NCBI RefSeq assembly: GCF_028583425.1
Contig: NC_072795.1
Span: 4,673,001-4,737,000 of the forward strand
Direction: 5' to 3'
DNA from: Eublepharis macularius
Lineage: Eukaryota > Chordata > Lepidosauria > Squamata > Eublepharidae
DNA: 64,000 nt
Shown: one piece after another, positions 21,101-32,854 of the stretch
Position numbering within the stretch: the first letter of the stretch is position 1
Layout: every line of letters starts with the position of its first letter
Position numbers and translations under genes: made by a program
The notes under the pieces: model-generated
Database searches by the model: none
Told to the model about the DNA's origin: nothing
Seen by the model: the letters and a program-made list of their open reading frames with translations, nothing else

Positions 21101-22626
21101 CTGGTGGGGAAAAGGAATGAGACAATTTACTCATCGGCATCACTGAATGAGAATTCACAAGGAATTCAAAAAACCACGAATGCTTGCTTGTTCTTGTTCT
21201 GTCCCTCAGTTGTTATGCAAGCCACTTCAGGATTCGGATGTTTAAAATGCTTCAGAAAGCTCTGTAAAGAGTCAAGAATCTTTATGAAGCACATCGAAGC
21301 TCAAAGCAACACTTTTCTTGTCATTTGCAAGCAGCAAGAAAAGTGTTGCTTTCAAATGTCCCATGCTTTCTTCATACAATGGGAAGGGCTGGAGGCTCTC
21401 CCTCCCATTGGGTGAAGAAAGCAGCAGGGTGTTTGAAACGTAAAGCAACATTTTTCTTGTCACTTGCAAGCAGCAAGAAAAGTGTTGCTTTGAGCTTCGG
21501 TATGCTTCGTAAAGCAGCACTTTTTCATAAAGCAGGACGGCGTGCTTCATAAAAGCAGCTAGAAAAGTGCTGTGGATGTAGCTGCTGCCGCTTTGCTCAA
21601 AGCTTCCCAACGAATTGCTTCGTAAAGCTTTGCTTCGGGATTCCCGAATCAGCTCATCAATGCTGGGGCTGATTCAGGAATCCTGAGTCTTTCCAAATCA
21701 GTCCCGATTCAGGCTAAAAACCTGAAGCGCACATCCCTAGAGAAGAGGTTTCACCCAGGCCATTAACCAAGACTGACTATCCAGTGTGTTCCAGTACCCT
21801 GTGTGTTCTATCAAACTGTGAGGCCTTGGAATGAAAGATTGCAAAGAAGGGCAGTCATATCACTGTATTATAGAAAAGTAAAACAAAAGTCCAGTGGCAC
21901 CTTAAAGAGAGGGATCCCAGGTGCCCACTAGTGGCAGGCAATTTCCCAGCGGTTTACCTTCTTTTGGGTTGACTGTGGGGATCACCCACCACTGGCAGGC
22001 ACCCTGGGTACACGCGTGGTGTGCTCGCTCCTGGTGGGCATGATGACATCACTTTCCGAAGTGATGTCATCATGCTGGCTGCAGGCACACTCCTGTGTTT
22101 TGTGGCCCCAAATGGGTCACAATTAGCCCCACACAAAGCACAGGAGCACTCCCGTGGCTGGCATGATGACATCACTTCTAAGAGTGAGGTCATCACTCAA
22201 GCGTAGTGTGCATGCAAAGAGAAGCATGCTTAGGACATGAGGTAAGTGCCAGGTCCCACCCCCCACCCCCGCCAGGAGGATATAAAGTAGGGGTGGCCAA
22301 ACTTGCTTAATGTAAGAGCCACATAGAATTAACTTGAGATGTTTGAGAGCCTCAAGACATGATGCAGTGAAGTGACTTCAGATGAAAAGGCAGGTTTGGG
22401 GGAGTGTCCAAAAGTGATATCACAGGAAGGGGTGGGATTTTGCTGCAGTATGCTGGAAGTGACATCATCAGAAGTGGTGGAGCTTGGGAAGAGCCATCAC
22501 CTGACCTTTGACTTGGAAGTGACATGGCAAAAGTGATGTCACATCCTTGCTGGGCTTCACCCCCAAAGTCCCCAGGTATCTTCTTAGTCAGACCCGGCAA
22601 CCCCAACATTTTTACTGAAAATATGA

Positions 22627-22682
<56 letters not shown>

Positions 22683-24369
22683 AGGAAGGAAGGAAGGAAG
22701 GAAGGAAGGAAGGAAGGAAGGAAGGAAGGAAGGAAGGAAGGAAGGGAAAGGGAGGGAAAGTCATTAAAAGAAAGGAGGAAAGGGAGGGAGGGAAATAAAC
22801 TAAAGCCTGCTGATGCGGGGAGGGCAGAATACAAATAAAATAAATAAATAAATAAACTAAAATGTATGGCCTGGCAATACTCACAGACCTCCAGGAGCTG
22901 CACAATATGTCTAGAAGAGCCACAGTTTGGCCACCCCAATATAGAGACTTGGCAAGCCTACTTAAAGACTAACAACATTTATTTAAATATTCAGGTAAGG
23001 TAAAGGTAGTCCCCTGTGCAAGCACCGAGTCATTACTGACCCATGGGGGGACATCGCATGACGACGTTTTCTTGGCAGACGTTTTTGTTACAGGGTGGTT
23101 TGCCGTTGCCTTCCCCACTCAGTATAAACATAAAAGGATAAAACACAGGGAATAGTTAGCAAAATAGTTGATATTAAATTTTGTAGAAATATAAGTAACC
23201 AAGGACTGAGAAAGAGATTTACTACACAGTTAAGTTTTATTATTAAAATTCTTTTTATTATATTTTTATCAATTTAACTCAATTTTAAATGGTCTGCTTG
23301 TTTAAGTTATACATTAAGTTTAAATGTACTATTTGTATGTTAGTATAAGTTGCAAATTAATTTCAAGTACTTTTTGTATAAGCTTTATCATACACTTTCT
23401 ATTGTCATAGCCTATCTTTTCTTAAATAAAAAATTTCTATTAAAATGTATTTAAATATGAAATTTCATGAGTCACTGCTCAAATATGTGAAGCAGAAATC
23501 ATATTAGAAATCAGCCCCTCACCAGCACCATTTAGAATTTTTCCCAACCCTTCCCCCCAACTTCTCTCCCCCGCCCCCAATTCTGTTTCATAAGAATACA
23601 ACTACACCCTGCTGGATCCATCTAGTCCAGCATACTGTTTGACAAAATTTACTTCATCTGTACTGCCAGTTTCCAGTTTTTTAAAATAAGATGCCTCAAG
23701 TCCTTTTCATTGTATAGTAATAAGGGGAAAGGTGTGGGCAGTTTTGTCCCAATCGCCTGGTAAGGAATCGCTTTGCAGTAAGTATGGGAGGGAAAAGCTG
23801 AAGAAAAGGACAGATGAAAGTGCAAAGAAACTTACCAGGTGGGGAACCACCGTCACCAATGTGCCAACCTCTGCATTTGCAAAGTTGATGAAAGCCATGT
23901 CAAAGCAACATGGAACATACACATTGCAGTGCTATCAACTGCCTGGAGGGGGGGAAATGTCCTGTCCTTTTCATAGAGGCTTAATGGGATGTTATTTACT
24001 AGGCAATGTTATCTACTTTCATCAGATAAAAAACTTCAGTTTCCCATGTCCACATATTAAGCCTCTGATAAATGAACAGATCTGTTGGCAGCCTCCATGG
24101 GGATTTCTTCTGGGGCTCTAGAAGTGAAAAGTATGCATCTGAACACTAAGGTAGTAATGCAGGGCACTCACTGTGGGTTCACGGCCAAGGATAGTACCGT
24201 ACCTGGCGAAAAGATGATTCTGCCCATACTGGTACCATCCATTTGGGGAGAGATCGAGGTCATCGGACACATTCAAAATCCACTTGTCTTGCGGTTTGTG
24301 TTTCTTCATCAGCTGAACGAATTTTTCCTTCCAACTCTGCGTATTGTCATTTTCACCTCTTCTATACAT
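20491..24369 (-). CDS. RTP-family gene C: 3CxxC membrane protein (258 aa)
   Basis: Two exons, complement(20491..21100, 24203..24369), 777 nt. Exon 1 starts MYRRGENDNTQSW and carries the RTP N-terminal motif (KPQDKW...LSPNGWYQYG), ending GCCAG|GTACGG. Exon 2 follows CCCCACCAG and opens FECSYCHRHW. The zinc knuckles are CSYC, CRSC and CEAC. A linker of about 100 residues is followed by a hydrophobic C-terminal span (LKLFFFAVLVIALLFFAF) ending SFQQK, suggesting tail anchoring with little lumenal sequence. It is more distant from A and B than these are from each other, and pairs with copy D at the left edge. RTP relatives promote receptor surface export or interferon responses; the client here is unknown. 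The 3.1-kb intron is full of MITEs and microsatellites. Confidence 0.85.
21225..21735 (+). mobile_element. hAT-like element end with GCTTCGTAAAGC subterminal repeats
   Basis: The right terminus GCGCACATCCCTA is the complement of TAGGGATGTGCGC, as in the 39201 element. The interior is packed with short palindromic units ('tgcttcgtaaagc', 'gcttcgggat', 'aaaagtgttgctttc'). The left end is not clear. Confidence 0.6.
21913..22260. mobile_element. DNA-transposon-like MITE rich in TGACATCA motifs
   Basis: Contains 'catgatgacatcacttt', 'gaagtgatgtcatcatg' and further copies as inverted pairs. A related CpG/TGACATCA-rich stretch occurs at 55.6-55.9 kb. Superfamily not assigned. Confidence 0.5.
22625..22745 (+). 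repeat. (GAAA)n then (GAAG)n microsatellite
   Basis: About 14 copies of GAAA switching to about 16 copies of GAAG, in the intron of RTP gene C. Confidence 0.95.
22800..22856 (+). mobile_element. L2-like 3' tail
   Basis: 'ggggagggcagaatacaaat' plus AAATAAATAAATAA, the usual L2-type end. Confidence 0.5.
22995..23130 (+). mobile_element. SINE-like fragment ('ggtaaaggtagtcccc')
   Basis: Known squamate interspersed sequence type, with 'gtggtttgccgttgccttcc' at its end, also seen in the tail of the 5S-derived SINE. 3' limit unclear. Confidence 0.45.
23131..24202. other. RTP gene C intron, AT-rich
   Basis: Includes 23370-23450, an AT-rich segment similar to 50270-50335 ('acactttctattgtcatag' / 'gcactttctattttcatac'), an unidentified repeat. 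No exon recognised. Confidence 0.4.
24203..24369 (-). CDS. RTP gene C exon 1
   Basis: 167 nt, 55 codons plus AG. Start ATG at 24367-24369; donor GT at 24201-24202. Confidence 0.85.
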
Positions 24370-24790
24370 GGCTGCTTTCCGAAATACAGCTGTAGCTTTC
24401 TTCGCTTGGGGAGGTATGAGACCCCCAGCCTGGAGACTGCCCGGCTCACTTCTTTCCTCCAGTTAATTCTCTATTTTTTTTTAATGAGCTGCTTTGATGG
24501 TGCCTGTTGGATATGATCTGTTCTGCGCTCCAATTAGACTTGGTGAGAAACGAAACCCAAAGCAGTTGCGTCCTGTTTGTGAAAGAGCACTTCCCCCTAT
24601 TCATGATGCCAACTTGATCTCTTCCACACCCTTTCTCGTATTTCTGGGCTCGGCTGCCTGTGTGAGGGTTTGGGGCAACAGGGTCAAGGAACAAGGCTTC
24701 CCTGACAACTGCTAAGGATCGGTGACGCCTTGTCTGTTTAACATGCCCTTTGCACACCTGTAACAGCAGACAAGTTGGAGGGGCACACAG
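24370..24790 (-). promoter_or_regulatory. 5' flank of RTP gene C with ISRE-like element
   Basis: Homologous to 29-440. GAGAAACGAAAC at 24545-24556 fits AANNGAAA and has the same length and spacing as GGAAAACGAAAC of gene B, differing at two positions. It lies 176 bp upstream of the start codon. Confidence 0.55.
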
Positions 24791-24843
24791 CCTCGGCAGC
24801 TGTCCAGTTTGGACTCTTCTGACTTACAATTTAGTCCATCGTA

Positions 24844-24962
24844 GGGTTGCCAACCTCCTGGGGGGACTTGGCAATCTCCCAGAATTATTACTGATCTCCA
24901 GACCACAGAAATCAGTTCCTCTGGAGAAAACGGCAATTGCAGAGGATAGACTCTAAGGTATT
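24844..24962 (+). mobile_element. Half of a GGTTGCCAAC-family MITE
   Basis: 'agggttgccaacctcctgg' end and 'cagttcctctggagaaaa' interior, internally deleted. Confidence 0.65.
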
Positions 24963-25145
24963 ATGTAACCCCTATGAGTTAACTGGAATAGAACAGTAGG
25001 GCACAGTCAGTAGCTAGGGCCAGGCAGCCAAGGAAGAAGTTCATTGCTGGGGAGCTTGATAATAATTAATATGCTCTTATCACCTTGAATAAGGTCATCA
25101 GAAATGTTGTATGTGAACAGTATGATTGAAAGTCATGTATGTGTG

Positions 25146-25519
25146 CAAGGCCGGTGCCACCACTGAGGCTGTGAGGTGGGTGCTGCGGGGGTGCCAGAGG
25201 GTGTGCCAGGGCGGAGGCACGTGCCACAGAGCTGGCGTGCCTGGCCTGCAGCTGCTGCAGCCAGCCAGTCCCGCACCGCTGCTGCCACCATACGCCCCCG
25301 GCCAGGCACAGCAGCCATGGGCCAGGCACGGCAGGCGTCTGGGGCAGCGTGCAGAGCGCGGGCAGCCTCCGTGCGCAATCCCAGCCACCCGCCAGCCAAT
25401 GGGGCTGGCTTTGCTGCGTGATGACATCATCACATGGTGATGTGATCATGCAGGCCGGGTGCACACGCGTGCGCATGTGGGAGAACCCGCGGGCGCCAGA
25501 AACCCTGGCGCCGCCCCTG
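25146..25519. mobile_element. GC-rich hAT-like MITE
   Basis: Ends CAAGGCCGGTGCC and GGCGCCGCCCCTG are imperfect inverted repeats. Flanks TATGTGTG and TATGTCTA agree at six of eight bases, compatible with a hAT 8-bp duplication. A relative's left end lies at 61504. Confidence 0.6.
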
Positions 25520-25688
25520 TATGTCTATTGTGTTTGGTTGGCATTATTACTGGGATTGTGTTGTTCTTGCAGGACTGTGATTCCCCAAGAAGAGGACAGA
25601 AGCCTGGGTTCCCTTTGTTGCAAATTGGAAGGATTGTAGCAAAGGACTCCGTCACTTGGTGGGTTCCGACATCTTGAGTATTTTCAAA

Positions 25689-25922
25689 GAGCAGAACCAC
25701 AAGTGACAAAAGGCACCGATTGGACACTTGTCAGCTTCCCTCAAGTTTTGATGGGAAATGTCGGCGTCCTGGTCTCGCAGCTTCGCTCTCTGACTGCTGT
25801 CCAACGGGCTTTTCAGCTGTCACTTGTCCAACATTCCGCCAAGCTGCCTACATTTCCCGCCAAAACTTGAGGGAAGCTGACAAGGGTCCAATCTGTGCCT
25901 TTTGTCACTTGTGGTTCTGCTC
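25689..25922. mobile_element. Harbinger-like foldback MITE, 234 bp, AAA duplication
   Basis: Ends GAGCAGAACCACAAGTGAC and complement; AAA on both sides. Confidence 0.85.
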
Positions 25923-26009
25923 AAAGACATGGTTGAGTGCAAGTTTCTGTATGGCTGCACTTTTGTGTTTATTTAAAGAAAAGAAAAAAATAGTTATGTT
26001 ATACTAATT

Positions 26010-26270
26010 GTTAAAATAATAATAACATAATAACATTCGATTTATATACCGCCCTTCAGGACAACTTAATGCCCACTCAGAGCGGTTTACAAAGTGTTAT
26101 TATTACCCCACAACAATCACCCTGTGAGGTGGGTGGGGCTAAGAGAGCTCAAGAGAACTGTGACTCGCCCAAGGTCACCCAGCTGGCTTTGTGGAGGAGT
26201 GGGGAATCAAACCCGGCTCTCCAGATTAGAGTCCCGTGCTCTTAACCACTACACCAAACTGGCTCTTTAA
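26010..26270 (-). mobile_element. tRNA-derived SINE
   Basis: Complete reverse copy of the 2.47-kb family, from the TAATAACATTCGATTTATA tail to 'accaaactggctc' head, followed by A-run. Confidence 0.88.
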
Positions 26271-26304
26271 AAAAAAAAAACCTTAACTTACAATTGTGTG
26301 AAAG

Positions 26305-26415
26305 ATCCAGAGGAGTTAGCCGTGTTAGTCACATCTGACAAAGAGAGCAGTGATTCTCGAAAGCTTATGCTACAGTAAAGTTGGTTAGTCTTAAAGGTGC
26401 TACTGGACTCTTTTC
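26305..26415 (+). mobile_element. Penelope-like 3' fragment
   Basis: CTGACAAAGAGAGCAG...CTCGAAAGCTTATGC then 'gttggttagtcttaaaggtg'. Same family as 985-1112. Confidence 0.6.
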
Positions 26416-26479
26416 AATTGTGTGAAAGTTTGCTTCCTAAGCTCCATAGAGCCCATACAAAGAGAAGTTACAATTACAT

Positions 26480-26556
26480 CCCTGGCTGAACTCTCTCCCC
26501 TCTGCAAACTCCATTCCCAAATCTCCAGGCATTTCCCAACCCAGAGGTGGCAACCT
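26480..26556 (-). mobile_element. Short fragment of a GGTTGCCAAC-family MITE
   Basis: 'caaatctccaggcatttccc' and 'ggtggcaacctatcc' mark one end only. Confidence 0.55.
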
Positions 26557-27519
26557 ATCCCACCTGCACTGTACTTTTGCAGCACAGCTTGAGAGACCAA
26601 AGCAAGTGAGGGGCAAGAGGGTCTCCAGACCGTGGGGATTCTCAGGGAAAAGGGGGAGAGGAGGGAGGGGGCAGCAGCAACAGTCAGTGCTGTGGACGTG
26701 GGGAGGGTCTATGTGTTTGGAATTATTGCTTATATAGCAGAATTGTCCAGCAGTGAAATGTTGGTGGGAAACAGCCAACACGAAGCAAAATAATGGAGAA
26801 AAGAAAATCTTGCTTAATTGAAGGCAGATTCACATCCGTTAAAATAAAAGGCAGGGAAGGCCAAACCAAGTGGCTGGCTAGCCCAGCATCATGCACCTGG
26901 GTGTGTTTGTGTTTGCTGGACATGTAAGGGCTTGCTCAGCCATTCTCTCATAGAAAAGAGACAAAAACACAGTAACGCTTCTCTCACAGGAGAAAGAAGC
27001 CACAGGGAGCGAAGGAGGGGCAGGAGCAGCCCCCCCCCCAAACTTTTTTAGCCTGTGGGCAACTTTGAAATTCCAACCCAGGATGGTGGGCACAACCACA
27101 AAATGGCTGCCACAGGAGGTGGAGCCAGCCACAAAATGGCTGCACTGGGAGGTAAAGCCAACCACAAAATGGTTGCCACAGAGGTAAAGCCACGCACACA
27201 GAGGATGCCTAAACATAGGGGAGAAGGTTAATTTAAAAAATACACTGGGGAAGAGGCAAATAAAACCAACACTGTGGTGGCAGCTAGCACTGAAACAATG
27301 TTATTTTAATCTGCAACACCAATTAGATCTCCAAAGGCCAATCAGAAGCTCTTCTGGGCAAGAGCCCCATCTGGCTCCACTCTCTAAAAACACTTGCTGG
27401 GTGCCAAGAAAGGCGTTGGCGTGTGCCCTGGCACCCATGGACAACTTGTTGGAAACTCCTAAGCTGGAATGGAAAAGGAAGCTCTCGTATTACTTATAGG
27501 CAATGAGAGGCACACGCGA
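26557..27519. other. Unassigned stretch with 'ccacaaaatggctgccac' tandem motif
   Basis: 27095-27200 contains four imperfect copies of a ~30-bp unit 'ccacaaaatggctgc..aggtgga'. No gene. Confidence 0.45.
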
Positions 27520-27724
27520 GGGTTGCCAGCTCTGGGTTGGGAAATTCCTGGAGATCTGGGGGGGTGGAGCTTGGGGAGGGTGGGATTTAGGGAGGGGAGG
27601 GACCTCAGCTAATATCATAGAGTCCACCCTGCAAAGCAATCATTTTCTCCAGGGGAACTGATCTCTGTCACCTGACGATCTGCTGTAATTCCAGGAGATC
27701 TCCAGCCACCACCTGGAGGTTAAC
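27520..27724 (+). mobile_element. MITE of the GGTTGCCAAC family
   Basis: 'gagggttgccagctctggg' at left to 'ccaccacctggaggtta' at right, all internal family blocks present. Confidence 0.8.
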
Positions 27725-28820
27725 GCCGGGCATTCTCTCTTCAGTACAGAGAGAATACATATTCTGATAACACTATAAAGAGAAACATAGTACCCCATAC
27801 TGAGTTGCCTTTATTCTAGCCATCTGGACATTGTTTCTGCCCACTGTGAGATATAAAATGCATATCTCTGCCCTGTCAATGCGCTGATGTTAACCCTTGG
27901 CAAGCTTATAAATGTTTTTCAGGCCAAAAGCTGTGAAGCCTGAAAAAGCAGAAGTTGCAAATGTATCTTCATATAACGCAGCAAGAGGCACAGGCTGGTC
28001 ATTCATTTTGGTTTCCTGTTTTAAGTCAACAGAACAGAATATTTTGCTATTAATAAAATGCCCAAGCAGCTTAAGAAATGACTTCATGTAACCCCATGAA
28101 ATCGGACCTGTCCAGGTGTAAACACGAGAGAGTGTAAGAATGTGTGAATGACAGTGTGTAGGCTAAAGAGTCCCAGGCCAAGAAAAGACCAGAAATAAAC
28201 AGGATTAAAAAATCAGTGGAAGAGAACTAAGGAAGACCCCAGTCCATTGAGGGGTGGTAAAATGTGCTGTAGTTAGGTCCTTGAGAAAAGAGGAAGGCAG
28301 AGAGGCAGACCATGGACAAAGAAACGTGCCTGCAGAGTTTCACACCCCATCAGTCTACAAGATGCCGAACTTGAACCAAGATCACCACAGGGAACCACAG
28401 GCCTGAGTCAGTGGGTGCTGGGATGTCTTTCTAGGGTGGAAGACCCCCTACGAACCAGCGGGGGACCCTACATGGCCAGGAAGAGGAAAGAACAAACTAT
28501 GAAGTCCAGAAAAACTCCAGAAGTCCAGAGCAAACCATAAAATCCAGAAGTTGTTGTGCTAAAACGCGGTAATGTTTGCTATAGCTCAGCTACAAAATTA
28601 CTTTTCTTGAAAATGAATGCTGAGAATTTAGAGGAGCTGGCAGAATGCAGCGATAGATGGTTATAACTTTTATTGTGATACAGCGCCATAACAATTACTG
28701 ATTTCTTTTTTAAAGCCTTGTACGACTGCAGAGAGGAATGGCGATCGTGAGTGCCGAAGCAAGGAAAATGGCATCAATATGGTGGGACCTTCTGGTCTAG
28801 GCAGTTTGTGAATGTACTTG
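27725..28820. other. Unique-looking stretch, nothing recognised
   Basis: About 1.1 kb between a MITE and the L1 insertion. No frame with a recognisable domain. Confidence 0.4.
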
Positions 28821-29003
28821 GACTATGTTCTTTCTTTTTTTTTTTAATAAATTTTTATTGAACTTTTGTTGCAACATATAACTTACAATCATAAACATCA
28901 TTTCAAGTCAGGTCAAAAGTCTAGTTTACAATACATTATTAACCTTGTGTTCTTGAGAAATAACATTAATATCTCTTTATGATGACTCAAATATACAGTT
29001 AGT

Positions 29004-32000
29004 TTAATAGAACGAGAGGTAACCATTGTTTGTTATAACTTGGAAAATTTTTGAGTTGGGCTGCAAATTATGTTCTTCTATATATTCCAAGAAAGGGAGC
29101 CATTTATCAATAAAACCGGTATTTTCTGTGAAATGTTCTGCATTTTGTATATCGTTACTTATTTTTTCTAAAATAAAGTGGTTCCAAACTTTGGAGAACC
29201 AAGTCTCAATTGTTGGTAGTCTCTTTGATTTCCAGACTGTTGCAATGGTACTCTTAGCTGCAATAAAGAGTGATGCAATAAGTTCCTTTCTGGTTTTGGG
29301 AATGTGCAAATTTCCCCATAGATCTAGAAAAATCATTTTCTGGTCAAAAGGAAGTTCATAATTAGTAATGTCTTTAATTTTCATTAATATCTCCTCCCAA
29401 AATTGTCTAATTTTTTTACATTTCCACCAACAGTGGGCAAAAGTTCCCTTTTCACCGCAATTTTTCCAACATTTAGGGGACGATTTATTAGATATTAATG
29501 CTAGCTTTGGGGGAGTTAGGTACCATCTGTGTATCACTTTGAATGTTTGAAGTTTTGTTACAATGACTTTTGAGGTAAATATGCCAGATGACCATACCTC
29601 ATTCCAAACCTCTGAGGATTGCTCAATTGAACAGTCCTTGCTCCAGCTATTTTGGCAACTTAATTGTTTGTTCTCTGTTGCGTTTAATAGTATTTTGTAT
29701 AATCGAGCTATCATCCCTTTTTTTTGTTGTGAAGAGGAATTTAGAATCAATTCGAATTCTGTCACAGGTTCTTTCATGATGTTCCTTAGTTTTATTTTTT
29801 CTCTGTCATGTGTGAAAGTTGTAAATAGCTAAACCATTGTAGTTTATGTTTTAGTTTCCTCTCTATATCTACCTTCTCTAATAGTCCTGACTGTGTGGTG
29901 ATGTCAATTAATCTGGTTACTTTTGCCTGTCGCAATGTTAGAATGAGGGACCGGTCCCACCCCGGTGAGAACCATTCTTGATTTATAAATGTTGAGAATC
30001 TAGATAGTTTTGGAACAATTTTGCTCTTAACTTGGTCCCACGTCTTTAAGATAGACGATATCACAAGACCATTTTTAATATCTTTTGGCCTATTAATTGG
30101 TTTATTCCAAATTATGTCTGTGATGTCATAGTGCTTTAAAGAGGATTGCGTGATCTTAATCCAATCCGGCAGAGTAGAATTAGATGTCATTTGCAAGAGG
30201 TTGGCCAGTCTTGCTGCTGATTGGTATAGCGATAAATCTGGATAGTTGAAACCTCCATTTACTGATTTCCTCCTCATAGTATTAAACGCAATTCTCGGAT
30301 GTTTGTTTTGCCATAGGAATTTATTAATCAGTATTTGCCATTGTGCTATTAGTGATCTGTTTATGGTAAGAGGGATCGCTCTGAACATATAGAGAAATTT
30401 TGGTAGTATAAAAGCCTTTATTAAATGAAATCTGTCATACCACGTGAGCTTTAATTTATTCCAATTAGTAACGTCTGATTTAATTTGATTTGTTAATTTG
30501 AGGTGATTTAGTTTTATCAGTTCATTTAAGTTAGGAGAGATATTAACACCTAAATAAGTTAAGTGTGATGGAGACCACTGATAATTATATAATTTATTTA
30601 TTTGTTGGATCATTTTGCTATGGATATTAATGGCAAGGTAATAGGATTTTGTTTGATTAATTGTTAATCCTGATATTGCTCCAAAATTTGTAAGTAGGGA
30701 TGAGAGATAGGGCAGCGAATTTAATGGTTCAGTCATGTATATCAACATATCGTCTGCAAACAAGCTGATTTTGAATTCTGTGGAATTGACCTTTATTCCC
30801 TTTATCTGATCATTTTCTCTGAGGGCAACCGCAAAGGGTTCTAGGGCAAGAGCAAATAATAGGGGAGATAGGGGACATCCTTGTCTTGTGCCTCTTTTGA
30901 TATATATGTTTTCTGAGTGCATAGCATTTACCTTAATATTTGCTATTGGTTGATGATAAATTGCTCTAATTATATTTAAAAAATTTTCTCCAAATTCCAT
31001 GTGTGACAGTGTTTTTAAGAGGTATGATAGTTCTACCGAGTCGAAAGCTTTTTCGACATCTAATGATAACAAAATAGCTTCCATGCTGTTGTGCGTACAG
31101 TGATCTATAAGATTTAATGATTTATAAATGTTATCTGTAATGTCTCTTTTTGGAATGAATCCTGATTGATCTGTATGTATGTAGTTAGATATGAACGTAT
31201 TTAAACGATTCACTATGATGGAAGTGAAAATTTTATAATCGTGGTTGAGCAACGATATGGGACGGTAGGATGCTGTTTTCAGAGGGTCTTTTCCCTGTTT
31301 GTGAATCACAATGATGTCAGCTCTCTCCCAAGTAGGAGGCATTTTACCTATATCTAGAATTGAGTTGGCCAAATTAGTTAGGTGTATTGCTAATAGATTC
31401 GTATATTTTTTATAAAATTCTGCCAGATAGCCATCCGGTCCTGTTGCTTTATTATTTTTAGCATTTTTATTGCATTTATTGTTTCTTGTATGGTGATAGG
31501 TTTATCGAGAAGCGTTCGGTGTACTTCCTCTAATTTCTTGAGACTTTTTAATGATTTTAGAAAGTAGGTTATTTTCTTTTGGTCAGGATTATTTGAAGAA
31601 TATAGTTGCGTGTAGTAGTCTTTAAAGACCTTGAGGATTGATTCTGATTTGAACTGTATTATATTTTTGCTGTTATAAATTCTGTTAATATTATTTTGTG
31701 ACCTTCTTTGTTTTACTTTGTATGCTAAAATGCGAAGTGTTTTAGGAGAGTTGGACCAGTGTGTCTGCTTAACAGCTAACAGCTGTTTATATATTGTATG
31801 ACTTTCCAAGGTTTCTAAGATTTTGCGTTAGGAGCTCACTATATGTTTTTTTACTACCTGTTGACTTATGTTTGATTTCTAGAGCCTTAATATTACTTAT
31901 TAACTCTTGCTTTTGTTTCAGTTTTTCTCGATTGATTTTAGCTGTAAGAGCTATTATGTGACCTCTGGTCACTGTTTTTATTGTGTCCCAAAGTATGTGC

Positions 32001-32854
32001 GCCCCAATTTCTTTAGATAGGTTTTCTGCAATAGCTGTTTCTATTATTTTCCCAATTTCTTTAGTTGCGTATTGATTAAATAATAAGTGCTTTGGTAGGC
32101 ACCATTGATTGCTTTTCTGTGTTTTGTCATCTAGGTTGAGTGTCAACATTACCCATGCATGGTCTGAGATTGTATTACTTCCGATTTCTATTTCCTCTAC
32201 CTTGTCTATAATGGTATTGGAGCTTAATATGTAATCTATTCTTGTATATGTGTTATGTCTTTGTGAAAAATATGTGAAATCTTTTTCTCCTTCGTGATGG
32301 TGTCTCCAAGTGTCTATTAAATGATATTTCTTTAGAATAGCTGCTAATTTTGTTGTTTTGTGTATATTTTTTGTGTTTAGATTATTGAAGTTCGATTTGT
32401 CTAATTGACGATTTATTATGTAGTTTAAGTCACTTCCGATTATTAAGTCTCCTTCCTGAAATGTAGTTAATTTCTGTAATGCTTCCTCTATAAAGTCTAA
32501 TTGGTGTATATTAGGAGCATATAACGAGGCTAGTGTAAGTTTGTGTTCCCCTATTTTCCCTTTAACAAAGATGTATCTACCTTTTTTGTCTTTAAGAGTT
32601 TTTGTTTGTTGAAATTGTATATGTTTTGCAATTAGGATGGCTACTCCTCTTGATTTGGAATTACCAGGTGCATGGTATTGTGCTTGTAGCCACCTAGCTT
32701 TCAATGAATCAGTATTATTATACCGCAAGTGGGTCTCCTGCAGAAAAATAATTTGTGCTCTAGTATGGGCTAAATTCGAAATCACTCTCTTTCTTTTAAC
32801 AGGGTTTCCCAAACCTCTAACATTGAAAGATAAAACTTTGATTTTAGAACACAT
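29004..32854 (-). pseudogene. L1 ORF2 (endonuclease-reverse transcriptase), three frameshifts
   Basis: Begins MCSKIKVLSFNVRGLGN, the apurinic-type endonuclease start, with FLQETHL and the catalytic GSDLN and SDHAWV motifs. The reverse transcriptase carries NKATGPDGYLAEFY, RPISLLN, RQGCPLSPLLF and FADDM. The C-terminus has the Cys/His knuckle CWKNCGEKGTFAHCWWKC. The frame changes near 31.8 kb, 31.45 kb and 29.8 kb; the latter two lie in A runs on the element strand, so assembly error is possible. Otherwise the protein is well preserved. Confidence 0.85.

Noticed and set aside
22352-22939. 195-residue minus-strand frame rich in SLPSFLPSF
   Set aside because: GAAA/GAAG microsatellite plus L2 tail.
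29026-29832. Plus-strand frames within the L1
   Set aside because: Antisense shadows of L1 ORF2.
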